DNA of 9,490 bases from an uncultured Holophagales bacterium. Its GTDB lineage: Bacteria; Acidobacteriota; Thermoanaerobaculia; UBA5066. The notes under the pieces were generated by a model. That model ran no database searches and was not told where the DNA came from. It worked only from the letters and a program-made list of their open reading frames with translations. The DNA lies in the NCBI GenBank assembly GCA_937864895.1, contig CALMDF010000238.1, positions 1 through 9,490 on the forward strand. The letters run 5' to 3'. Position 1 is the stretch's first letter, and every line of letters begins with the position of its first letter. Positions 1-6,126 of this stretch are shown piece by piece. A program made the position numbers and the translations under genes.

Positions 1-1
1 G

Positions 2-808
2 CTGGGGGTCTTGCAGGGTCTGACCGAGTTCCTGCCGGTCTCCTCGAGCGCCCATCTCATCCTCGTCCAGAGGCTCCTGCCCGGTTTTTCGCAGACCGGG
101 ATCCTCTTCGACGTCATGCTCCACGTCGGGACGCTCGTGGCCGTCGTCGTCTACTTCCGGGAGAAGATCGGCGCCCTGCTCCGCGGCGCGGTCTCCCGCG
201 ACGCCCGCGCGCGTCGCGCCGCCTGGCGGGTGGCGCTCCTCCTCGCCGTTTCCGTCGGCCTGACGGGCGTCCTGACCCTCCCTCTCAAGAAGTTCGCCCT
301 CGAGGGGATGGACAACCTCACGCGCATGGGCCTCGCCCTCCTCACGACGTCGGCGCTCCTCGCGGTGGCGCAGGCCGTGGGCCGGAGGCGGGGCGACGGA
401 GGGCGTACGCTCGAGGAGATGCGTCTCTTCGACGCGGCCCTCATCGGGGCGTTTCAGTCGCTCTCGGCCCTCTTCCGGGGTCTCTCCCGCTCCGGGAACA
501 CGATCTCCATGGGCCTCTTCACAGGTCTCTCCCGTCGAGCCGCGGCCGAGTACGCGTTCCTCCTCTCGGTCCCGACGATCCTCGCCGCGGCCCTCGTCGA
601 GAACGTCAGCGAGTACCGCGAGACGGGGCACCTCGTGACGGCAGGGAGCCACGCCGGCATCTACCTCGCCGGCATGGCGGCGGCCGCCGTCGTCGGTTAC
701 GTCGCGGTCGCCGCCCTGCTTCGCCTCGTCGTGTCGATGAAGCTCCAGCCGTTCGTCGTCTACTGCGCCGTCCTCGGCTCCGCGGTCCTTTACGCGGGCC
801 TCCGCTGA
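2..808 (+). CDS. uppP: Undecaprenyl-diphosphatase (UppP/BacA family), 5' end missing
   Basis: This is an integral membrane enzyme of the BacA/UppP family. The family dephosphorylates undecaprenyl diphosphate to undecaprenyl phosphate, recycling the lipid carrier for peptidoglycan and other envelope polymers. The reading frame is open from base 2, and the first visible residues (LGVLQGLTEFLPVSSSAHL) are the family's first signature, so the true start lies just outside the window. An apparent TTG start at 11 is inside that signature and should not be used. The (E/Q)xxxE pair is Q at 14-16 and E at 26-28, followed by the SSS and His (codon 53-55). The second signature, usually PGxSRSxxT, appears as RGLSRSGNT at 476-502, with Pro replaced by Arg; the Ser-Arg-Ser and Thr are kept. 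Several hydrophobic segments follow to the C-terminus. About 268 residues are present, close to the usual length. The stop lies 5 bases before ftsK, suggesting co-transcription. Family assignment is firm. Confidence 0.95.
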   Translation: MGVLQGLTEFLPVSSSAHLILVQRLLPGFSQTGILFDVMLHVGTLVAVVVYFREKIGALLRGAVSRDARARRAAWRVALLLAVSVGLTGVLTLPLKKFALEGMDNLTRMGLALLTTSALLAVAQAVGRRRGDGGRTLEEMRLFDAALIGAFQSLSALFRGLSRSGNTISMGLFTGLSRRAAAEYAFLLSVPTILAAALVENVSEYRETGHLVTAGSHAGIYLAGMAAAAVVGYVAVAALLRLVVSMKLQPFVVYCAVLGSAVLYAGLR

Positions 809-813
809 CGCCG

Positions 814-3285
814 ATGACCGAGACCGCCCGTAAGCCCGAAGCGCCTCGCCGCCGGCGCGACGAGTTCCTCGGCATCCTCGTCGTCGCGGCCGGCCTGCTC
901 CTCTTCGCCGCGCTCTTCTCTTACGACCCCGCGGACCCGTCACTCTTCTCGGCGGTGGCCGACGCCGACGCCCGGCCGGGAAACTGGGCGGGGCGCGTCG
1001 GGGCCTCCTTCGCCGACGGGGCCCTGCAGTTCTTCGGCTACGCCGCGTTCGTCCTCCCGATCGTCGTCCTCGTCTACGGAATCGCGCTTTTCCGGTCGCG
1101 GGCCGTCGGGGCCTGGGGGACGAAGGCGCTCGGGCTCCTCGTCGTCCTCCTCACGGCCGCTCCCCTCTTCCACCTCGCGCTCGGGCGTCCGCAGCTGCTC
1201 GGCGGGGCCCTCGGCGCCGGAGGGTTCGTGGGCGACCTCGTCGCCGGCACCCTCGTCGCCGCGTTCAACCCGCCCGGCGCGGCGCTCGCCCTCTCGGCCG
1301 GCCTCCTCATCGGAGTCCTCCTCATCGCCTCGCTCTCCCTCGGCGAGGCGTTCCGCCGGGGGGCCCTTCACACGTCGGCGTCCTGGGCGGCGTGGAAGCG
1401 CGACCGCGAGCGGAAGAGGCAGGTGGAAGAGAAGGAGCGGACGCGCCGCGCGGTCGTGCAGAAGCACCTCGAGCGGGCGCGCGAGGCGCCGCCGGAGGCG
1501 GAGGACGAAGAGGAGCCGGGGGGAGAGGTCGTCGCGATTCCTTCGATCGCGACGCTGCGCGTGCGCGAGAAGAGCGGCTCGGGGCAGTTCTCCATCCGGC
1601 GCGCCGCGGGCGGCCCGGCCGCGGCCGGCGCGGAGCCGGGAGCTGCGACGGCGTCGGCGCACACGCCCCCCGTCCCGGTCCGGCCTTCTCCCGTCTCCCG
1701 CCCGGCGCAGCTTAAAAAGCCGGAGCCGCCACCGCAGCGGATCCTCCCCTTCCCCTCGCCGAAGGAGTCGAACGGCTGGATCTTCCCGCCCGAGAAGCTC
1801 CTTCGCCCCGCGCCGAAGAGGGACCGCGACAAGAGCCGCGAGGAGTTCCAGCAGACGATGGAGCTCATCGCCGCCAAGTGCCTCGAGTTCGGCGTCGAGG
1901 GGGTGGTCGACAGCTACCGGCCCGGGCCCGTCGTGACGACCTACGAGTTCAAGCCCTCGGCGGGCGTCAAGGTGGCGCAGGTGGCCGGCCTCGAGAACGA
2001 CCTCGCGCTCGCCCTGGCGGCCGAGAAGGTCCGCATCGAGCGGATCCCGGGGCGGGCGGCGATCGGCATCGAGGTGCCGAACCGCAGCCGCGACCTCATC
2101 TCGCTCCGCGAGATCGTCGAGAGCGAGAAGTTCAAGCGCTCCCCGTCGCTCCTGACGATCGCCCTCGGCATCGACGTCGAGGGGACGCCCGTCGTCGCGG
2201 ACCTCGCCCGGATGCCCCACCTCCTCGTCGCCGGCATGACCGGCGCGGGCAAGAGCGTCGGCGTGAACGGGATGATCACGTCGATCCTCTACAAGGCGCG
2301 CCCCGACGAGGTGAAGTTCATCTTCGTCGACCCGAAGATGAACGACATGAAGGACTACGACGACCTGCCGCACCTCCTCGTGCCGGTCGTCGTCGACCCG
2401 AAGAAGGCGGCGAACGCGCTGAAGTGGGCCGTGGACGAGATGGAGGGGCGCTACAAGCTCCTTTCGGAGTGGCCCGGCGTCCGCAACATCGAGCAGTACA
2501 ACGCCGCGATCCGGGACCCCGAGGCCGTCGCCGAGGTGCGCGAGAAGATCGGCGAGAAGCTGAAGGCCGACGGGCCGAACGGCACCATCTCCCCGATGCC
2601 TTACATCGTCGTCGTCATCGACGAGCTCGCCGACCTCATGATGACCGCTCCGAAGGACATCGAGGAGTCGGTCGCGCGCCTCGCCCAGAAGGCGCGCGCC
2701 GTCGGCATCCACCTCATCCTCGCGACCCAGCGCCCGTCGGTCGACGTCATCACGGGGACGATCAAGGCGAACCTCCCGTGCCGCATCTCCTACACGACGC
2801 GGACGAAGATCGACGCGCGGACGATCCTCGACGCGACCGGGGCCGAGGCGCTCCTCGGGCAGGGGGACATGCTCTTCCTCCCGCCTGGGACCTCGTACCT
2901 GCAGCGCGTCCACGGCGGCTTCGTCTCGGGAGAGGAGATCAAGGAGATCTGCCGCTTCCTGAAGAAGCAGGCGAAGCCGATCTACGACGACTCGGTCACC
3001 GCCGACCGCGAGCCCGTGATGGAGGCGAACGGACGGGGCGGAAAGGCGAGCCCCGACGACGCGGACCCGATGTACGACCAGGCGGCGCGCCTCGTCGTGA
3101 GGGAGCGGATGGCCTCGATCTCGTTCCTCCAGCGGAGGCTCGAGATCGGCTTCTCGCGGGCGGGCAAGCTCATCGACATGATGCAGCGCGACGGCCTCGT
3201 CGGCCCGCCGAGCGGGGGAGCCAAGAGCCGCGAGGTCCTCGTGCCCCCCGACTACTACGACGACGTCGACCGCCAGCCGCGCTGA
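814..3285 (+). CDS. ftsK: DNA translocase FtsK/SpoIIIE family
   Basis: This is a septum-anchored, ATP-driven DNA pump that clears chromosome ends through the closing division site and, in the family, activates XerCD at dif. The 823-residue protein has the full architecture. The N-terminal membrane domain has hydrophobic helices near residues 18-36, 72-93, 104-122 and 155-175. A charged then Pro/Ala-rich linker spans about 190-350. The motor has Walker A GMTGAGKS at 474-481, Walker B IVVVIDELAD at 598-607, and an ATQRPSVDVITG block. A C-terminal winged-helix gamma domain covers about 750-812. The linker is short compared with E. coli FtsK, as in many bacteria. Two motor segments differ from the common family form: DPKMNDMKDYDDLPHL in place of DPKM(L/V)ELxxY, and TRTKIDARTILD in place of SSKIDSRTILD. 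In the gamma recognition helix, GFSRAGKLID replaces the usual GYNRAARIIE. ATG 814 is the first good start after uppP; no clear ribosome-binding site is visible, in keeping with translation inside an operon. Confidence 0.97.
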   Translation: MTETARKPEAPRRRRDEFLGILVVAAGLLLFAALFSYDPADPSLFSAVADADARPGNWAGRVGASFADGALQFFGYAAFVLPIVVLVYGIALFRSRAVGAWGTKALGLLVVLLTAAPLFHLALGRPQLLGGALGAGGFVGDLVAGTLVAAFNPPGAALALSAGLLIGVLLIASLSLGEAFRRGALHTSASWAAWKRDRERKRQVEEKERTRRAVVQKHLERAREAPPEAEDEEEPGGEVVAIPSIATLRVREKSGSGQFSIRRAAGGPAAAGAEPGAATASAHTPPVPVRPSPVSRPAQLKKPEPPPQRILPFPSPKESNGWIFPPEKLLRPAPKRDRDKSREEFQQTMELIAAKCLEFGVEGVVDSYRPGPVVTTYEFKPSAGVKVAQVAGLENDLALALAAEKVRIERIPGRAAIGIEVPNRSRDLISLREIVESEKFKRSPSLLTIALGIDVEGTPVVADLARMPHLLVAGMTGAGKSVGVNGMITSILYKARPDEVKFIFVDPKMNDMKDYDDLPHLLVPVVVDPKKAANALKWAVDEMEGRYKLLSEWPGVRNIEQYNAAIRDPEAVAEVREKIGEKLKADGPNGTISPMPYIVVVIDELADLMMTAPKDIEESVARLAQKARAVGIHLILATQRPSVDVITGTIKANLPCRISYTTRTKIDARTILDATGAEALLGQGDMLFLPPGTSYLQRVHGGFVSGEEIKEICRFLKKQAKPIYDDSVTADREPVMEANGRGGKASPDDADPMYDQAARLVVRERMASISFLQRRLEIGFSRAGKLIDMMQRDGLVGPPSGGAKSREVLVPPDYYDDVDRQPR

Positions 3286-3304
3286 GGGACGGGACGCCAC
3301 CGGG

Positions 3305-4231
3305 ATGCGCATCGTCTTCTTCGGCTCGCCCGACTTCGCCCTCCCCTCGCTCGACGGCCTCGCCGCCGCGGGGCACGAGATCGTCCTCGCCGTGTCGCAG
3401 CCGGCGAAGCCCGTCGGGCGCTCGGGAGCCCCGGCGGACCCGCCCGTGGCCCGCCGCGCCCGGGAGCTCGGCCGCCCCGTCTTCCAGCCCCCGACGCTGA
3501 AGGACGAGGCGGCCTTCGCGCGTCTCGCGGAGACGGCGGCCGACGTCTTCGTCGTCGTCGCCTACGGGAAGATCCTCGCCCAGCGCGTCCTCGACCTTCC
3601 CCGGCTCGGCTGCGTCAACGTCCACGGCTCGGTCCTCCCGCGCTGGCGGGGGGCCTCGCCCGTCCAGGCGGCGCTCCTCGCCGGCGACGCCACGACGGGC
3701 GTCTCGATCATGCGGATGGAGGCCGGGATGGACACGGGGCCCGTCTGGGCCGCGGCGCAGACGCCGATCGCCGACGGCGAGGACGCGGGGAGCCTGTCGG
3801 CCCGCCTCGCGAGGGACGGCGCCGCCCTCCTCGTCGAGACCCTCCCGCGGATCGCGGCGGGAGGCGCCCTTCCCGCCCCTCAGGACGACGCCCTCGCGAC
3901 CCTCTGCCCGAAGATCCGGCGGGAGGACGGGCAGGCCGACTTCTCGCGGCCCGCCGTCGAGCTCGTCCGGCGCCTGCGCGCCTTCACCCCGTGGCCCGGC
4001 CTCTTCGCCTTCCGGGGCGGGCGGCGGGTGAAGCTCCTCGAGGCCCGGGAGGCCGCGGGCCGGGCCGGGGCGGTTCCCGGGGAGGTCCTCGCGTCCGGAG
4101 AAGAGATCGTCCTCGCGTGCGGCGACGGGGCGATCTCGGTGTCGCGCCTGCAGGCCGAGGGGAGAAAGCCCCTCGACGCCGGGGCCTTCTCGAGAGGCGA
4201 GCGGGTCGTCCCGGGCGAGACCTTCACGTGA
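3305..4231 (+). CDS. fmt: Methionyl-tRNA formyltransferase
   Basis: This cytoplasmic enzyme transfers a formyl group from 10-formyltetrahydrofolate to Met-tRNA(fMet), marking the initiator tRNA. The 308-residue protein has the normal length. It opens with the Rossmann-like MRIVFFGSPDFALPSL. It keeps the catalytic triad of the formyltransferase family: N105 and H107 in CVNVHGSVLPRWRGASP, and D143 in MEAGMDTGPVW. A C-terminal OB-fold-like domain follows from about residue 205 (FTPWPGLFAF near its start). The N-domain loop that in E. coli Fmt contacts the tRNA acceptor stem (QPDRPAGRGKKLMPSPVK) reads QPAKPVGRSGAPADPPVA here. The arginine is kept (R39) but the lysine pair is lost. The gene starts 19 bases after ftsK, with only weak purine content upstream, and its TGA overlaps the rsmB GTG. 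The usual partner def (peptide deformylase) is not adjacent in this window. Confidence 0.97.
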   Translation: MRIVFFGSPDFALPSLDGLAAAGHEIVLAVSQPAKPVGRSGAPADPPVARRARELGRPVFQPPTLKDEAAFARLAETAADVFVVVAYGKILAQRVLDLPRLGCVNVHGSVLPRWRGASPVQAALLAGDATTGVSIMRMEAGMDTGPVWAAAQTPIADGEDAGSLSARLARDGAALLVETLPRIAAGGALPAPQDDALATLCPKIRREDGQADFSRPAVELVRRLRAFTPWPGLFAFRGGRRVKLLEAREAAGRAGAVPGEVLASGEEIVLACGDGAISVSRLQAEGRKPLDAGAFSRGERVVPGETFT

Positions 4232-5565
4232 CCTCGGTCCGCGCCCTCGCCGTCGAGGTCCTCGTCCGCGTCGAGAGGGACCGGGCGTTCGCCGCTCCGC
4301 TCCTCGCCGCGAAGGAGACGGGCCTCGCGCCCCGCGACCGGCCCCTCCTCCGGACGATCGTCCGGACCGTCCTCAGGAATCGCTCGCTTCTCGACCACGT
4401 GCTCTCCCGGAGCCTTTCGCGGCCCCTCGACGGGCTCGACCCCGACGTGAGGGCCGCGCTCCGGGCCGGGGCCGCGCAGCTCCTTCTCCTCGACCGGATC
4501 CCCGCCCACGCCGCCGTCGGCGAGACGGTGGAGGTCGTCCGCGTGCGCTCGCCCCGCGCCTCGGGTCTCGTGAACGCGGTCCTGCGACGGGTCGCCTCGG
4601 GAGAGCGGCCTCCGCGCGTCGTCCTCCCTCGCGGGACCGATCCGCTCGCGCGGCTCGCCGTCGAGACGTCGCACCCGGAGTGGCTCGTGAGGCGCTGGGT
4701 CGCCGACCTCGGGCTCGAGGCGGCGGAAGCGGCGTTCCGGGCCGACGACGCCGACGCGCCCGTCGACGTTCTCCTCGACCCGCGGGGAGAGGACCCGGGC
4801 CTCCTTCGCGAACGCCTTCGGGAAGAGGGGCTCGTGGGGGAGACGTCGCTCTGGGCGCCCCTCGCCCTCACGCTCTCGTCGGCCGCGGCGGGGAGCCACC
4901 CGGCGATCACGTCGGGGCGGCTCGCGGTCGTCGACGTCGCGGCCCAGGCGATGTGCGAGCTCGTCGAGCCGGCGGACGTCGTCGTCGACCTCGCGGCCGC
5001 GCCGGGAGGCAAGACCCGCACCCTCCTCGCCCGCGGGCGGGCGCAACGCGTCATCGCCCTCGAGAGGAACTCCACGCGCGCCCGCCGGCTCGCGGCCGCC
5101 GTGGCGGCAGCGGGGCGCGGGACCCAGGTCCTCGTCGTCCGCGCCGACTCCGCCCGGCCTCCCCTGCCGCGCGGGGCGTTCCGCTCCGTCCTCCTCGACG
5201 CCCCCTGCTCGGGGACCGGGACGCTCCGGAAGAACCCCGAGATCCGCTGGCGCCTCACGCCGGACGACCTCCCGGCGCTCGCCTGCGTCCAGCGCGCGCT
5301 CCTCCACGCCGCGCTCGACCTCTGCGCACCCGGCGGAAGCGTCACCTGGGTGACCTGCTCGCTGGAGCCGGAGGAGAACGAGGCCGTCGTCGGAGCCGTT
5401 CTCGGAGAGCGCTCCGACGCGGCGCTGGCCTCGCCGGATGCGTCCGCGCTCCCCGCGCCGCTCGCCGCGGCCCGTCGGCCCGACGGGTTCTTCCGGGTCC
5501 CGCCGGGCGTCTCGAACGACGGTTTCAGCGCCGCGGTCCTCCGAAGGGCCGGAGGGAGCCGCTGA
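4228..5565 (+). CDS. rsmB: 16S rRNA (cytosine-5)-methyltransferase RsmB/Sun family
   Basis: This SAM-dependent enzyme family methylates C967 (E. coli numbering) of 16S rRNA. The chosen start is GTG 4228, which overlaps the fmt stop as GTGA and gives 445 residues, the usual family length. An earlier in-frame ATG at 3991 would run deep into fmt in another frame and is rejected. The N-terminal third looks like the NusB-like RNA-binding domain (for example PLLRTIVRTVLRNRSLLDHV, and GLVNAVLRR near residue 115). The methyltransferase domain has SAM motif I at about 254-263 (DLAAAPGGKT) and the acidic motif VIALERN. Motif IV is DAPCSGTGTLRKNPEIRW with C327, and motif VI is TCSLEPEEN with C377. Having both cysteines is typical of m5C RNA methyltransferases: the motif VI Cys is the attacking nucleophile and the motif IV Cys releases the product. 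It appears to end the operon begun by uppP. RsmB rather than RsmF/NOP2 is inferred from the NusB-like N-terminus. Confidence 0.93.
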   Translation: MTSVRALAVEVLVRVERDRAFAAPLLAAKETGLAPRDRPLLRTIVRTVLRNRSLLDHVLSRSLSRPLDGLDPDVRAALRAGAAQLLLLDRIPAHAAVGETVEVVRVRSPRASGLVNAVLRRVASGERPPRVVLPRGTDPLARLAVETSHPEWLVRRWVADLGLEAAEAAFRADDADAPVDVLLDPRGEDPGLLRERLREEGLVGETSLWAPLALTLSSAAAGSHPAITSGRLAVVDVAAQAMCELVEPADVVVDLAAAPGGKTRTLLARGRAQRVIALERNSTRARRLAAAVAAAGRGTQVLVVRADSARPPLPRGAFRSVLLDAPCSGTGTLRKNPEIRWRLTPDDLPALACVQRALLHAALDLCAPGGSVTWVTCSLEPEENEAVVGAVLGERSDAALASPDASALPAPLAAARRPDGFFRVPPGVSNDGFSAAVLRRAGGSR

Positions 5566-5581
5566 ACAAGCGGGTTTTCCG

Positions 5582-5610
5582 TTGACAAGGTTCGAACGGA
5601 ATCCTACATT
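5582..5610 (+). promoter_or_regulatory. Housekeeping promoter for the HU gene
   Basis: A perfect -35 TTGACA (5582-5587) is followed by exactly 17 bases and a -10 TACATT (5605-5610). A start of transcription is expected near 5617, giving a leader of about 77 bases before the HU ATG at 5694. The region is noticeably richer in A+T than its surroundings. The leader contains a small hairpin, GGGG at 5641-5644 pairing with CCCC at 5650-5653, extended by C5640-G5654. The promoter is predicted from sequence only. Confidence 0.85.
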
Positions 5611-5620
5611 TCAGCCGTTC
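5594..5620. promoter_or_regulatory. Inverted repeat straddling the HU -10 element (possible operator)
   Basis: GAACGG (5594-5599) and CCGTTC (5615-5620) are exact inverted 6-base arms separated by 15 bases. Their centres are 21 bases apart, about two helical turns, and they enclose the TACATT -10 box. The left arm also overlaps a perfect 8-base palindrome, GTTCGAAC (5590-5597), in the promoter spacer. This geometry suits a dimeric regulator that would block the promoter. No specific regulator can be named, and arms this short could occur by chance. Confidence 0.35.
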
Positions 5621-5678
5621 AATGAAACGTGACGCTTTTCGGGGCATGTCCCCGGAGACAGCACGCAGAGAGAGAAAG

Positions 5679-5684
5679 AGGAGG
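5679..5684 (+). promoter_or_regulatory. Ribosome-binding site that fixes the HU start
   Basis: AGGAGG ends 9 bases before ATG 5694. This is a full-strength Shine-Dalgarno match, and it selects 5694 over the in-frame upstream ATGs at 5622 and 5646, neither of which has such a site. Confidence 0.9.
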
Positions 5685-5693
5685 ATCCCCAAC

Positions 5694-5981
5694 ATGGCCG
5701 GAAAAGCTGAGATCGTCGAGGCGATTTCCAAGCAGACGGAGCTGTCGAAGAAGGACGCGACGGCCGCCTTTGAGGCGTTCGTGTTCTCGATCAGCGAGAA
5801 CCTGAAGAAGGGCGAGCGCGTCGCGGTCCCGGGCCTCGGCATCTTCAGCGTCGCCGATCGCAAGGCCCGCGTCGGCATCAACCCGCAGACGAAGGCGAAG
5901 ATCAAGATCGCCGCGTCGAAGGTTGCCAAGTTCAAGGCCGGCAAGGACCTCAAGACCCTCCTCAACAAGAAGAGGAAGTAG
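5694..5981 (+). CDS. hup: HU-family nucleoid DNA-binding protein
   Basis: This is a small dimeric DNA-bending protein of the HU/IHF family that compacts the nucleoid and assists replication, repair and recombination complexes. The 95-residue product has the normal size. The N-terminal helices (AEIVEAISKQTELSKKDATAA) lead to the hinge GLGIFSV at about 48-54. The DNA-binding arm carries GINPQTKAKIKI, with N63-P64 corresponding to the intercalating proline, and then ASKVAKFKAGKDLKTLLN. HU is favoured over IHF by general resemblance, but IHF subunits have the same fold and this cannot be settled by eye. The C-terminus ends in a short basic tail (NKKRK). The gene has its own strong promoter, ribosome-binding site and terminator, as expected for an abundant protein. 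The frame stays open upstream to ATG 5622, but those codons (AAA, CGT, TTT, AGA, ACA) do not match the G/C-ending codons of real genes here. Confidence 0.95.
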   Translation: MAGKAEIVEAISKQTELSKKDATAAFEAFVFSISENLKKGERVAVPGLGIFSVADRKARVGINPQTKAKIKIAASKVAKFKAGKDLKTLLNKKRK

Positions 5982-5998
5982 CGGTCCGACGACCGACG

Positions 5999-6040
5999 CG
6001 GGGGGCTGCTCGGCCCCCTGGCGCGGAGGCGAGACCTCCG
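5999..6040 (+). repeat. Two consecutive hairpins after the HU gene
   Basis: The first stem pairs GGGGGC (6001-6006) with GCCCCC (6013-6018) around a 6-base loop, and can extend by a G-U and a C-G pair to 5999/6020. The second pairs CGGAGG (6024-6029) with CCTCCG (6035-6040) around a 5-base loop. Neither is followed by a T run, so they are not complete terminators. With the next hairpin they form a compact 3'-structured region, which could protect the HU mRNA from 3' exonucleases. Confidence 0.6.
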
Positions 6041-6043
6041 TGG

Positions 6044-6074
6044 CGCCCCGGGTTCTCCCGGGGCGTTTCGTTTT
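6044..6074 (+). terminator. Intrinsic (Rho-independent) terminator of the HU gene
   Basis: The perfect 9-base stem CGCCCCGGG (6044-6052) / CCCGGGGCG (6057-6065) has a TTCT tetraloop and is followed directly by TTTCGTTTT (6066-6074). A GC-rich stem with an adjoining T-rich tail is the classic form. It lies 62 bases after the HU stop and separates HU from the rhomboid-like gene. Confidence 0.88.
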
Positions 6075-6111
6075 CCGGGGGTCCTCGCCGCGGGCGGCGC
6101 GCGCGGGCCCG

Positions 6112-6117
6112 TATCAT
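6112..6117 (+). promoter_or_regulatory. Candidate -10 element for the rhomboid-like gene
   Basis: TATCAT, one mismatch from TATAAT, stands in an otherwise almost pure G/C stretch. It ends 9 bases before the TTG start at 6127, so transcription would begin only a few bases before that codon. I see no convincing -35 at the expected distance, so the call is moderate. Confidence 0.45.
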
Positions 6118-6126
6118 CCCCGGACC

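Noticed and set aside
2857..2864. GGGCAGGG, a match to the E. coli KOPS octamer
   Set aside because: A single copy within coding sequence in very GC-rich DNA is expected by chance, and this FtsK may not read that motif.
940..3312. 790-codon open frame on the minus strand across ftsK
   Set aside because: The translation is low-complexity (Arg, Asp, Glu, Val, Leu and Gly rich), has no recognisable domain and mirrors ftsK. Long antisense frames arise when codon third positions are nearly all G or C.
1878..3500. 540-codon + strand frame overlapping ftsK and fmt
   Set aside because: It is an Arg/Pro/Gly/Ala-rich out-of-frame translation with no motif, while the overlapping ftsK and fmt frames carry complete family signatures.
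1..5565. Many repeats of the form CTCCTCGTC
   Set aside because: They encode Leu-Leu-Val or similar in frame and reflect strong codon bias, not a DNA repeat family.
5585..5606. GGTTCGAA-type sequence resembling a tRNA T-arm
   Set aside because: No matching acceptor, D or anticodon arms are present, the region directly upstream is rsmB coding sequence, and the bases are better explained as the HU promoter spacer.
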